From contig NZ_CAAF010000069.1 of NCBI RefSeq assembly GCF_000359125.1, positions 1 through 64,000 on the forward strand: 64,000 nt of DNA, in the 5' to 3' direction. Below, piece by piece: positions 46,704 through 58,195 of this stretch (the stretch's first letter is position 1; each line of letters opens with the position of its first letter). The DNA is from Mesorhizobium sp. STM 4661 (GTDB lineage Bacteria > Pseudomonadota > Alphaproteobacteria > Rhizobiales > Rhizobiaceae). The translations under genes were made by a program, and so were the position numbers. A model generated the notes under the pieces. That model was not told the origin of the DNA. It did no database searches and saw nothing but the letters and a program-made list of their open reading frames with translations.

Positions 46704-46738
46704 TGGGATATCATGGGGCACTATGGGCGTCAACGGGA
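46704..46738. promoter_or_regulatory. MraZ-box array, four repeats at 10-bp spacing
   Basis: TGGGA, TGGGG, TGGGC and a degenerate CGGGA begin at 46704, 46714, 46724 and 46734, exactly 10 bases apart on the plus strand. MraZ is known to bind TGGGN-type direct repeats separated by five bases. The array lies about 190 bases upstream of mraZ and over a predicted promoter. Relative to mraZ the boxes read on the opposite strand. Confidence 0.65.
46705..46733 (-). promoter_or_regulatory. Predicted sigma-70-type promoter of the dcw operon
   Basis: On the minus strand TTGACG (46733-46728) and TATCCC (46710-46705) are separated by 17 bases, a good -35 and a fair -10. Both elements overlap MraZ boxes, which would allow autorepression by occlusion. 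Start-site position is not shown by sequence alone. Confidence 0.5.
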
Positions 46739-46926
46739 ATAGGATACACAAACGCGCGCGCCACAACCGGTGAGAGCGACTTTGACGGCACTCTCGTGTT
46801 TATCCTCCATTAAGCCTAACGAAGCGTTTAGAGCCGCGTGGCCCAACCGGACGCCGCTTGCTGCAAACCGTGGCCTGACGCTAGGGTCGGCTACATTTCC
46901 CCGGCTAGAAACAAGGTTTGAAATCG

Positions 46927-48039
46927 ATGTCCGAAACAGCCAGGTCACGCGCCGCAGCGCTTCCTCACCTGCGTCGCGGCAGGCTTGCCAAGGGCGACCC
47001 AATTCCCGTGCCCCTGACCATGGCCGCCATTTTTCACACACCGGGCGATGCTGCGGGCTTTGACGAATACGGCCGATACGACAATCCAACCTGGAGGGCC
47101 GTCGAGCATATGCTGGCGCATCTGGAAGACGCGCCATGCGTCGGCTTTCCCTCCGGAATGGCTGCGATCTCGGCGGTGTTTTTCGGGCTGCTCAAGGCAG
47201 GCGATCGCATTTTGCTGCCCGCGGACGGCTATCACGCCACGAGAGCGCTGGCCGATCGCTTCCTCAAGCCTTTCGACATTGCCTACGATGTCCGCCCGAC
47301 ATCGAGCTTCCTCGACGGCGGCTTCGACGGCTATCGCCTTGCCTTCGTCGAGACCCCGGCAAATCCGGGCCTGGACATCTGCGACATTGCCGCCGTCGCC
47401 GAAGCCGCGCACAAAGCGGGCGCGCTGCTCGCCGTCGACAACACGACGATGACGCCTTTCGGCCAGCGCCCACTCGATTTTGGCGCCGATATCGTCATTG
47501 CCGCCGACACCAAGGCGCCCAATGGCCATTCCGACGTGCTGTTCGGCCATGTCGCCAGCCGCAATGCGGACATCATCGCCGCGGTTTCCGGTTGGCGCGA
47601 GATGTCAGGCGCCATTCCCGGCCCATTCGAGGCATGGCTGGTGCATCGCGGCCTGGAGACGCTGGATGTGCGCTTCGACCGCATGTGCTCTTCGGCGGAA
47701 GTGATCGCGCGGCGGCTGCAAGGCCACCCCGCTATCAGCGGTCTGCGCTTTCCCGGACTGGACGGCGATCCGTCGCACAATCTCGCCCGCGCCCAGATGG
47801 AGCGCTTCGGTTTTCTGATCTCCTTCGTGCTGGATTCAGAGGACAAGGCCGAGGATTTCATCAACAATTGCGCGCTGATGCAGGCCGCGACCTCCTTCGG
47901 CGGTGTCCATAGCTCCGCCGAGCGGCGGGCAAAGAGAAGCGACGCGGTTGCGCCAGGCTTCGTTCGCCTGTCGGTCGGCTGCGAACCCGTGGAAGAACTT
48001 TGGCAAGCGATCGAGGCGTCGCTGGATAGGCTGGCGTGA
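46927..48039 (+). CDS. Cys/Met-metabolism PLP-dependent enzyme (cystathionine lyase-like)
   Basis: A 370-residue fold-type I PLP enzyme. FPSGMAAISAVFFGLLKAGD is the cofactor phosphate region, FVETPANPGLDICDIAAVAE and AVDNTTMTPFGQRPLDFGAD follow the family, and the PLP lysine is probably Lys196 in AADTKAPNGHSDVLFGHV. The canonical motif is S-x-TK-x-x-x-GHSD, so the active site is slightly divergent. GVHSSAERRAK and FVRLSVGCEPVEELW close the protein. ATG at 46927 is preferred, with AAGG ahead; an in-frame TTG at 46918 is possible. Exact substrate (cystathionine, homocysteine or another) cannot be decided. Confidence 0.88.
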   Translation: MSETARSRAAALPHLRRGRLAKGDPIPVPLTMAAIFHTPGDAAGFDEYGRYDNPTWRAVEHMLAHLEDAPCVGFPSGMAAISAVFFGLLKAGDRILLPADGYHATRALADRFLKPFDIAYDVRPTSSFLDGGFDGYRLAFVETPANPGLDICDIAAVAEAAHKAGALLAVDNTTMTPFGQRPLDFGADIVIAADTKAPNGHSDVLFGHVASRNADIIAAVSGWREMSGAIPGPFEAWLVHRGLETLDVRFDRMCSSAEVIARRLQGHPAISGLRFPGLDGDPSHNLARAQMERFGFLISFVLDSEDKAEDFINNCALMQAATSFGGVHSSAERRAKRSDAVAPGFVRLSVGCEPVEELWQAIEASLDRLA

Positions 48040-48048
48040 GCGGATCGG

Positions 48049-48342
48049 TCACGAATTGAGGTCGTGGGCTTCGATCCTGCGCCGGCCATGTAACACGCGC
48101 ACGATTTCGATTGCCTCGTCGCCGACACGGTACAAGGTGAGGTATTCGCCGACGACCAAATGGCGGATACCCGGCGCGATGTCGTCACGCAGCGGGCCGG
48201 AGAAAGGGTACAGAGTCAACAGATGCCACCGCTTTTCCAAGGCATCCACAAGACGAATCGCGGCATTTGGATTGTGGCTGGCGATGTAGTCGCCGATATC
48301 TTCGAGATCGACCGCCGCCTGGGGAAGCAGCCGATATTTCAC
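48049..48342 (-). CDS. parE: RelE/ParE family toxin
   Basis: A 97-residue toxin-like protein. MKYRLLPQAAVDLEDIGDYI at the N-terminus, the middle RLVDALEKRWHLLTLYPFSG and the end YLTLYRVGDEAIEIVRVLHG match ParE-type toxins, including the usual Arg-Arg-containing C-terminal HGRRRIEAHDL. ParE toxins inhibit DNA gyrase, while RelE members cleave mRNA; this one is closer to ParE by partner type. Its start overlaps the antitoxin stop as ATGA. Confidence 0.88.
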   Translation of the reverse strand: MKYRLLPQAAVDLEDIGDYIASHNPNAAIRLVDALEKRWHLLTLYPFSGPLRDDIAPGIRHLVVGEYLTLYRVGDEAIEIVRVLHGRRRIEAHDLNS

Positions 48343-48623
48343 TCTTCAAGGCCTTTGGCCTCGACCATTTTCAAATACCTGGCGCGCGCTCGTTCCAAGA
48401 TCGGCGGCCCTTCCAATGCTGGCCCGCTGTCGATCCCTTCCTGCACCAGCTTGCGCAGTTCCTCGACCGTATAGCCGAGCAGGTCGCGCCGATCCTTCCA
48501 TTGCCTGAGCGCGTCGCGGATCACCTCGCTCGCCGACGCGTATTCACCGGCGGCGACCACGTCGTCGACCGCCGCCGCCAGTTCCGGCGAAAGCGTGATG
48601 CTGCGTTTGTCGACATGACCCAT
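48339..48623 (-). CDS. parD: ParD-like ribbon-helix-helix antitoxin
   Basis: A 94-residue antitoxin. KRSITLSPELAAAVDDVVAA forms the DNA-binding ribbon and first helix, and GEYASASEVIRDALRQWKDR the second helix, the hallmark of ParD/CopG proteins. The C-terminal half is charged and likely wraps the toxin. ATG at 48623 fits the family start; upstream codons are not conserved in character. It normally represses its own operon. Confidence 0.88.
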   Translation of the reverse strand: MGHVDKRSITLSPELAAAVDDVVAAGEYASASEVIRDALRQWKDRRDLLGYTVEELRKLVQEGIDSGPALEGPPILERARARYLKMVEAKGLEE

Positions 48624-48798
48624 GATGCGCTCCTGGTGCCGCTCAAGGGTATGGTACGATTTAATCGCACCAATTTCAACAGTGCCGCAGCGCATCCGGC
48701 AAAGGCGATCCAATTTCAGGTGCATGAATCAAGAGGCGCGCCCGAAGACGCAACCTGCTGATATCAGCGGACTTCCTTGTAAAATCTGGAAGAAAATT

Positions 48799-49204
48799 GC
48801 CAGCTGGCCTGTAAGCCGGGTTCTGTATGGCCCTCGCCCCTTGCGGCGCGAGAACGTGGCGGCCATTCATCTTGGGCGCATGTTGCCATGCGCCTCACGC
48901 AACCTACCCGGACGGTGAGCCGGAAACAGCCCCCGAGGGTTGCCCCTCGCACCGTCCCTATTCGGTCTTGCTCCCGGTGGGGTTTACCGTGCCGCTCCTG
49001 TTGCCAGTCGCGCGGTGGGCTCTTACCCCACCCTTTCACCCTTGCCCCGAATCCGGCGGAGCCGGATCGTGGCGGTTTGCTTTCTGTGGCACTTTCCCTG
49101 GGGTCGCCCCCGCCGGCCATTAACCGGCACCGTGTCTCCATGGAGCCCGGACTTTCCTCACCCGCAGCCTTTCGGCTTCGCGGGTGCGGCCGCCCGGCCA
49201 GCTG
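48799..49204 (-). ncRNA. rnpB: RNase P RNA, class A
   Basis: The catalytic RNA of RNase P, read on the minus strand. The universal GAGGAAAGTCC element (complement at 49150-49160) lies near its 5' end, and the 3' end has ACAGAACCCGGCTTACAGGC followed by CAGCTGGC, which pairs with the GCCAGCTGG at the 5' end to form helix P1. The complementary strand gives the familiar TAAGCCGGGTTCTGT. Length of about 405 bases is normal for Alphaproteobacteria. TATACG at 49215-49210 may be its -10 element. End coordinates are approximate by a few bases. Confidence 0.95.
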
Positions 49205-49264
49205 GCAAGCGTATAAAGGGGTTCACGCCAAAAAACGCAAACGAAAAAACGACTTATGACCAGT

Positions 49265-50011
49265 TCACGCAGGCTGCCCAAGCGCGGCCATCTGCACCTT
49301 GACCTTGCCGCAATAGGCCGCGGAGACCGGGTTCATCCGCTTGGCCGCGTGGCCGGCATTGTATTTCAGGATGGTGCCGCAGGTGGTGCCGCCGCCGAGG
49401 CCCCGCGCCATCGCAAGGTATTTCATGCCGTATCTGATGTTGGTGTCGGGGTTGAACAGGCCCTTGATCGAGCCGGTGTAGCCCATCATCCGCGCCGTCG
49501 CCGGCTTGATCTGCATCAGGCCGATCTCGCCGGCGCCGCCGACGATGTTCGGCTGGTAGTTGCTCTCGATCTTGACGACGGCGTTGGCGAGCGACACCGG
49601 CACACCGTAGCTGGCGGCGTAACGGGCGATGATCGCCGAATACTGTCCAGTGCCGCCGGACGCTGCCGTCGACACTGCTTTGCTCTTCGGGCCGATCGAC
49701 GCCGTTGTCGTCCGGTCGATGTGTTTCCTGTTGCGCTTCACATGCCGCTTGGAGACCGCCTTTTTTGCAAAGGCTGGCTTTTTTGCAGAGACTGGCTTTT
49801 TCGCCTTTACCGCAGCCGCCTTTTCAACTTTTGCGGTGGCTGTCTTTTTTACTTTTGCACCTTGGGTAGCTTTCGGCATGGCGGTCTTGCCGGATGCGAC
49901 AGCGAGGCCTTGGTCTGCCCGTGGGCTCAGTGGCGCGCCATTCGCCGTGCTGAAGGCAAAAGTCATTACGCCGGCAGCAACAGCTACCGTTACAACGGTC
50001 AATTTCTGCAT
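49265..50011 (-). CDS. Lytic transglycosylase, SLT domain
   Basis: A 248-residue exported protein. The signal peptide runs to about residue 25 (VAVAAGVMTFAFSTANGA). A lysine/alanine-rich, histone-H1-like segment (about residues 50-98, with repeats such as AKKPVSAKKPAFAKKA) follows. The catalytic domain has the Glu in VVKIESNYQPNIVGGAGEIG, then LMQIKPATARMMGY and the NIRYGMKYLAMA motif. It cleaves peptidoglycan between MurNAc and GlcNAc. The basic linker may hold it to DNA, teichoic-like or LPS polyanions; that is inference. Confidence 0.92.
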   Translation of the reverse strand: MQKLTVVTVAVAAGVMTFAFSTANGAPLSPRADQGLAVASGKTAMPKATQGAKVKKTATAKVEKAAAVKAKKPVSAKKPAFAKKAVSKRHVKRNRKHIDRTTTASIGPKSKAVSTAASGGTGQYSAIIARYAASYGVPVSLANAVVKIESNYQPNIVGGAGEIGLMQIKPATARMMGYTGSIKGLFNPDTNIRYGMKYLAMARGLGGGTTCGTILKYNAGHAAKRMNPVSAAYCGKVKVQMAALGQPA

Positions 50012-50099
50012 GTGATCCTGTTCTGTCTGGACTGCGCGAAGAACTTCACACAGCTACGCTAAATCAACATCGGAACATCTGGGGGATTAGAGCCCGACA

Positions 50100-50154
50100 A
50101 CTTGCACGGATCGCCTTTGACGGCCGATTTGGCGTCAAACAAGGCGATGCAAGT
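50100..50154. other. Long interrupted inverted repeat between amidase and transglycosylase genes
   Basis: ACTTGCA, TCGCC and TTTGACG on the left pair in order with CGTCAAA, GGCGA and TGCAAGT on the right, giving about 19 base pairs in three stacked stems around a 10-base loop. It follows the amidase gene and lies about 90 bases ahead of the transglycosylase gene. It could be a terminator without U-tract or a leader structure. Confidence 0.45.
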
Positions 50155-50195
50155 CACTTTGAGTGACAGGCTGTAACTTTAGGACGGCAAAAAGA

Positions 50196-50963
50196 CTACT
50201 TGGAAGAACCTGCCCTTGCGGAAGCAAGCAGCCTTTCCAGTGTGCGGATCGTCGATCCGTCGGCGAGGCCATCCACCTTGCGCTGCCGGAAATGCCGCTG
50301 GAAAGCGTCGACCACGATTTCGGTCTGCCGGTCGAAAGCCCCTGATATCTCCGCGCCGTAACCATAGAGCGCCAGCATCGACTGCAACGCCTCGACCTCG
50401 GCGCCCGCATCGCCGGGCCTCAGCACCGCGCCGCGCCTGACCGGTGCCGCTTCGACGAGATGGCCGACACCGGCGTCGAACAGCGTCTTCCACGGGAATC
50501 TCTCGCCCGGATCGATCTTGCGTCCCGGCGCCACGTCGGAATGGGCGAGCACTCGTTGGGCTGGAATGGAATGGCGCTGGACGATCCCCTTGCACAGGCC
50601 GATCACCGCATCGATCTGCCGTTTCGGAAAGTTTCGATAGCCCAGCGAATGCCCCGGATTGACGATCTCGATGCCGATCGAACAGGAATTTATGTCGGTG
50701 CGTCCGAACCACGAACTCTTGCCGGCATGCCAGGCACGGTCGCTTTCCCTCACCATCTGGACGATTTGGCCGTCCTCATGGGCGAGATAGTGCGACGAGA
50801 CCTCGCTGGCCGGATCGCACAGCCATGCTTCGGCGCCCGCGCCGGTCTTCATGCCGGTGTAGTGCAGCACGATCATATCGGGCTTGGTCGTTTCGCGTCG
50901 CGGGCCGAAATTCGGCGATACCCTTACCTCGGCGTTCGGCTCGTCGGGCAGGAAGCCGCTCAT
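50196..50963 (-). CDS. N-acetylmuramoyl-L-alanine amidase (AmiD/AmpD-like) with PG-binding domain
   Basis: A 255-residue zinc amidase. Zinc ligands are the His in MIVLHYTGMKTGAGAEAWL and the His/Asp in VLAHSDVAPGRKIDPGERFP. VSSHYLAHEDGQIVQMVRES and IGIEIVNPGHSLGY are family motifs. A C-terminal peptidoglycan-binding domain (about residues 180-250, GDAGAEVEALQSMLALYGYG) follows. No signal peptide is seen, so it may act on recycled muropeptides in the cytoplasm. ATGA overlap with the TerB-DnaJ gene. Confidence 0.93.
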   Translation of the reverse strand: MSGFLPDEPNAEVRVSPNFGPRRETTKPDMIVLHYTGMKTGAGAEAWLCDPASEVSSHYLAHEDGQIVQMVRESDRAWHAGKSSWFGRTDINSCSIGIEIVNPGHSLGYRNFPKRQIDAVIGLCKGIVQRHSIPAQRVLAHSDVAPGRKIDPGERFPWKTLFDAGVGHLVEAAPVRRGAVLRPGDAGAEVEALQSMLALYGYGAEISGAFDRQTEIVVDAFQRHFRQRKVDGLADGSTIRTLERLLASARAGSSK

Positions 50964-51679
50964 GCGTGCCGCAGGCCTCGCTCGATCATCTCATAGGCCG
51001 CGTTGATCGCGGCGATCCGGGTCGTTGCGATCTTGATGAATTCCTGCGGCAGGCCGCGCGCGATCAGCCTGTCGGGATGGTTGTCCGAAACCAGCTTGCG
51101 ATAACGCTTCCTGACCTCCTCGAAAGGCTTTCCACGTTCGATGCCAAGCACGACATAGGGATCGGCCGCACCAAGATCGACATGCCGCGCCAGGATGCTC
51201 TGGTAGTGCGCTTCCTCGATCCGGAAGATCTCGGCGACACGATGCAGGAACTGGCCTTCGCGCTCGTGCACCAACCCATCAGCCTTGGCGATGTGGAACA
51301 GCCCGTCGAGAATGTCCTCCAGCATCGCGCAGTTCGAATGGCCGGAGCCGCAAAGCTGCGCCATGCGCTCGGCATAGGTCTCGAACCCGGCAATATCGCG
51401 CTTGGCCAGATCGTAGAGGCGCGCCACATTGCGCGTCTGCTCTCTCGGCACTTCGAATATTTCCTGGAAGGCGCGCACCTCGTCCTGGGTGACGATGCCA
51501 TCGGCCTTGGCCATCTTGGCCGACAGCGCGATCATCGCCACCGAGAAGGCGACGCGCCGGCGCAGATCGGCGTCGCCCGCGAAAACTGTCCGCACGGCCT
51601 CGACGACATCGGCGACACCCGACGAGGCTGAAGACGAAACGCGGGTGATGAATTCGCCGAGGCGGTCCCAAATCGACAT
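50960..51679 (-). CDS. TerB/DnaJ domain protein, DjlA-like
   Basis: A 239-residue protein with an N-terminal TerB-like helical domain (FSVAMIALSAKMAKADGIVT, then IVTQDEVRAFQEIF and HIAKADGLVHEREGQFLHRV, each with acidic metal-site residues) and a C-terminal J domain from about residue 172 with VSDNHPDRLIARG containing HPD. This arrangement is that of DjlA co-chaperones, without a clear membrane anchor. It should stimulate DnaK ATPase. It is the first gene of the pair with the amidase. Confidence 0.9.
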   Translation of the reverse strand: MSIWDRLGEFITRVSSSASSGVADVVEAVRTVFAGDADLRRRVAFSVAMIALSAKMAKADGIVTQDEVRAFQEIFEVPREQTRNVARLYDLAKRDIAGFETYAERMAQLCGSGHSNCAMLEDILDGLFHIAKADGLVHEREGQFLHRVAEIFRIEEAHYQSILARHVDLGAADPYVVLGIERGKPFEEVRKRYRKLVSDNHPDRLIARGLPQEFIKIATTRIAAINAAYEMIERGLRHA

Positions 51680-51864
51680 GAGGGCTTAATAGAGCCAACC
51701 GGCCATCGCTATCAAGCGAAGACAATGCCGCGGCGCCCGGCCCTACCGATTTGGTGGCACGCATGAAGCACATGAAGCAACTGGCGACGCAATGGCGAAC
51801 CCGCGAACGGCAGACTGCCATATCGCACTACAGCGCTTTGAATGAATCTTAAGCCAGATTAAGA

Positions 51865-51888
51865 GAAGGCCGGCGTTAACCGGCCTTC
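51865..51888 (-). terminator. Perfect 9-bp hairpin after the small lipoprotein gene
   Basis: GAAGGCCGG (51865-51873) and CCGGCCTTC (51880-51888) flank a CGTTAA loop. In the minus direction it follows the lipoprotein stop by 17 bases and is followed by CTCTTAATCT, a weak T-rich tail. It could also serve nothing on the plus strand, as no gene ends there. Confidence 0.6.
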
Positions 51889-51905
51889 CCAAATCGCTGT
51901 ATGAA

Positions 51906-52100
51906 CTACTGCGCCGGGGCAGGCGCAGGCGCAGGAGCCGGTTCGGCAGGCTTCGTGGCGTCAGGGGCCGGCTGCATCGGCTGTTCGGCGGCCGGCGGAT
52001 TGGTGCTCTGCGTGGTGGTAGTATCGGTACCGCTATCGCTGCAGGCCGCAACGCCGAGCAGTGCAAGCGCCGAAACCGACGCAAGAATGAGCTTTTTCAT
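51906..52100 (-). CDS. Small proline/alanine-rich lipoprotein
   Basis: A 64-residue protein with a short signal sequence and lipobox (LALLGVAAC), so a lipidated Cys at about residue 20. The mature part is only 45 residues, Ser/Thr-rich and then Pro/Ala-rich, ending in PAPAPAPAPAQ. A strong GAGGAGAG site precedes the ATG and a hairpin follows the stop, so a real transcription unit is likely. Function is unknown; very small lipoproteins of this kind are often envelope-stress or entericidin-like. Confidence 0.75.
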   Translation of the reverse strand: MKKLILASVSALALLGVAACSDSGTDTTTTQSTNPPAAEQPMQPAPDATKPAEPAPAPAPAPAQ

Positions 52101-52303
52101 AACTTCTCTCCTCTAATCACGCCGCCGTTACCGGTGGCGGTCGAAAAGAAAATGCATGAGGCGGATATGAGTTTCGTAACGTTGCATTTCCACCTGTAAC
52201 ATCTTCATATCCCTTGGCGATTGCCGGCCGGGGCATGTCGAACCAACAGCCGGGGCCATGTCGAACTAACAGATTGGACAGGAAAAATGCCAGGAGCCGT
52301 ATC

Positions 52304-56173
<3,870 letters not shown>

Positions 56174-56188
56174 GCGGCATCAACAGGA

Positions 56189-56206
56189 CTGTCACCGGCT
56201 TGTCAT
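56189..56206 (+). promoter_or_regulatory. Pho box ahead of btaA
   Basis: CTGTCAC-CGGC-TTGTCAT fits the PhoB tandem consensus (CTGTCAT, four-base spacer, CTGTCAT) at 12 of 14 half-site positions. It begins 67 bases before the chosen btaA start and 15 bases after the oxoprolinase stop. PhoB-dependent btaA expression under phosphate limitation is known in Sinorhizobium meliloti. Confidence 0.75.
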
Positions 56207-56255
56207 GACCCTGCGCTACCCGCTTGCGCCAACGCAAATGGGGAATCACCTTGCC

Positions 56256-57503
56256 ATGACGGATCTTTCCGGGGAACTCGTTTTTCGACGTGGCAAGGAA
56301 GTTGGAAAAGCCGTCTACCAGAACCGTCCCCTGTCAAAGGCCGGTGTCTCCGAACGGCTGTTCGCCCTGCTGTTTTCCGGCCTTGTCTACCCGCAGATCT
56401 GGGAAGACCCCGATGTCGACATGGAGGCGATGCAGCTCGGCCAGGGCCATCGTATCGTCACCATCGCGTCCGGTGGCTGCAACATCCTGGCCTATCTCAC
56501 CCGCTCGCCCGAAAGGATCGACGCCGTCGATCTCAACGCCGCCCACATCGCGCTGAACCGCATGAAGCTGGAGGCGGTGCGCCATCTGCCCTCGCAGGGC
56601 GATCTGTTCCGCTTCTTCGGCGCCGCCGACACCAGTCACAATTCGGAAGCCTACGACCGCTTCATCGCCCCGCATCTCGACCCGGTCAGCCGCCACTATT
56701 GGGAGCGCCGCAACTGGCGCGGCCGTCGCCGCATCGCCGTCTTCGACCGCAATTTCTACCAGACCGGCCTGCTTGGCCTGTTCATCGCCATGGGCCACCG
56801 CGTTGGCAAATTCTTCGGCGTCGATCCCGCCGGCATCATGAATGCGAAGACCATCGCCGAGCAGCGCCGCTTCTTCAACGAGGAACTGGCGCCCGTCTTC
56901 GAAAAGCCTTTGCTGAAATGGGCCACCTCGCGAAAAGCCTCGCTGTTCGGCCTCGGCATTCCGCCGGCGCAGTACGATTCGCTGATCACCTCGGGCGACG
57001 GCACCATGGCCAGCGTCCTGAGGGCCCGGCTGGAAAAGCTCGCTTGCGATTTTCCGTTGAAGACCAATTACTTCGCCTGGCAGGCTTTTGCGCGACGCTA
57101 TCCCAATCCCGGCGAAGCAGCACTCCCCGCCTATCTGGAAAAGCGCAACTACAAGACGATCCGCAACAATGTCGATCGCGTCGCCATCCACCACGCCAAT
57201 CTGATCGAATTCCTCGCCGCCAAGGATGCCGGCTCGGTCGACCGCTTCGTGCTGCTCGACGCGCAGGACTGGATGACCGACGACCAGCTCAACGCGCTGT
57301 GGGCCGAGATCACCCGCACCGCATCCGCTGGCGCCCGTGTCATCTTCCGCACCGCGGCCGAACCCAGCCTGCTGCCCGGCCGGGTTTCGAATTCGCTGCT
57401 CGACCAGTGGAGCTACGCGGACGACGCCTCGCGCGAGTTTTCGGCACGCGACCGTTCGGCCATCTATGGCGGCTTCCACCTCTATGTGAAGCGGGTCGCA
57501 TGA
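56256..57503 (+). CDS. btaA: SAM:diacylglycerol 3-amino-3-carboxypropyl transferase BtaA
   Basis: A 415-residue DUF3419 enzyme that moves the 3-amino-3-carboxypropyl group of SAM onto diacylglycerol, the first step of betaine-lipid (DGTS) synthesis. Recognisable parts are LFSGLVYPQIWEDPDVDMEA, IVTIASGGCNILAYLTRSPE (SAM site), AVDLNAAHIALNRMKLEAVR and FVLLDAQDWMTDDQLNALW. ATG at 56256 is preferred; ATG at 56238 is possible, while starts before 56207 would fall on the Pho box. It is coupled to btaB by ATGA. Confidence 0.95.
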   Translation: MTDLSGELVFRRGKEVGKAVYQNRPLSKAGVSERLFALLFSGLVYPQIWEDPDVDMEAMQLGQGHRIVTIASGGCNILAYLTRSPERIDAVDLNAAHIALNRMKLEAVRHLPSQGDLFRFFGAADTSHNSEAYDRFIAPHLDPVSRHYWERRNWRGRRRIAVFDRNFYQTGLLGLFIAMGHRVGKFFGVDPAGIMNAKTIAEQRRFFNEELAPVFEKPLLKWATSRKASLFGLGIPPAQYDSLITSGDGTMASVLRARLEKLACDFPLKTNYFAWQAFARRYPNPGEAALPAYLEKRNYKTIRNNVDRVAIHHANLIEFLAAKDAGSVDRFVLLDAQDWMTDDQLNALWAEITRTASAGARVIFRTAAEPSLLPGRVSNSLLDQWSYADDASREFSARDRSAIYGGFHLYVKRVA

Positions 57504-58177
57504 GCACCAGCGAGCTGCCGGCCAGGCACGGCGAACCGCCGGCCGGGCATGCCGAACTGATGGACGGCGTCTATCGCTGGCAGCGCCATTTCTACGACCT
57601 GACCCGCAAATACTATCTGCTCGGCCGCGACCGGCTGATATCAGGGCTGGACGTGCCGGCCGGCGGCACGGTGCTCGAACTCGGCTGCGGCACCGGCCGC
57701 AACATCGTGCTTGCCGCCCGCCGCTATCCCGAAGCCCGTTTCTTCGGCCTCGATATTTCGGCCGAAATGCTGGAGACGGCCAACGCCGCCGTGGCCCGTG
57801 AAGGCCTGTCCGGTCGTGTCATGCTGGGGCGCGGCGACGCCACCGATTTCGATGCGAAGGCGCTGTTCGGCCTGGCTAGCTTCGACCGCATCTTCGTGTC
57901 CTATTCGCTGTCGATGATCCCCGGCTGGGAGAAAACAGTGTCGGCGGCGCTTGCCGGCCTTTCGCCAGGCGGCTCGCTGCACGTCGTCGATTTCGGCCAG
58001 CAGGAGGCCCTGCCCCGCTGGTTCCGCACGCTGCTGCGCGGCTGGCTGAAGAAATTCCATGTCGAGCCGCGTGAGGCGCTGCGCGATGTCCTGGAATCGG
58101 AATCTGCAAGAGTTGGCGCAAGCCTCCGGTTCAGAACGCTTTATCGCGGCTACGCCTGGTTGGCGGTCGTCGGATAG
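57500..58177 (+). CDS. btaB: Betaine-lipid N-methyltransferase BtaB
   Basis: A 225-residue class I SAM methyltransferase. VLELGCGTGRNIVLAARRYP is motif I, FFGLDISAEMLETANAAVAR motif II, and FDRIFVSYSLSMIPGWEKTV follows. It adds three methyl groups to diacylglyceryl-homoserine to give DGTS, which replaces phospholipids under phosphate starvation. The overlap with btaA and position make this assignment firm. Confidence 0.93.
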   Translation: MSTSELPARHGEPPAGHAELMDGVYRWQRHFYDLTRKYYLLGRDRLISGLDVPAGGTVLELGCGTGRNIVLAARRYPEARFFGLDISAEMLETANAAVAREGLSGRVMLGRGDATDFDAKALFGLASFDRIFVSYSLSMIPGWEKTVSAALAGLSPGGSLHVVDFGQQEALPRWFRTLLRGWLKKFHVEPREALRDVLESESARVGASLRFRTLYRGYAWLAVVG

Positions 58178-58195
58178 CAACGCCTTTTTCCGACG

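Larger units (their letters stand above)
46519..46926. other. 408-base divergent control region of mraZ and the PLP-enzyme gene
   Basis: The segment between mraZ (minus) and the PLP-enzyme gene (plus) holds no supported gene. It contains the predicted mra promoter and MraZ boxes around 46704-46738. That would leave a leader of about 180 bases before mraZ. I saw no hairpin in the leader strong enough to call. Confidence 0.6.

Noticed and set aside
45032..46714. Extended RsmH reading frame beginning upstream of mraZ
   Set aside because: The extra N-terminal part is an out-of-frame reading of mraZ; the ATG at 46063 with ATGA overlap fits the family start.
48827..49302. Small reading frames across the RNase P RNA gene
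   Set aside because: The region is fully explained by rnpB, with conserved RNA elements at both ends.
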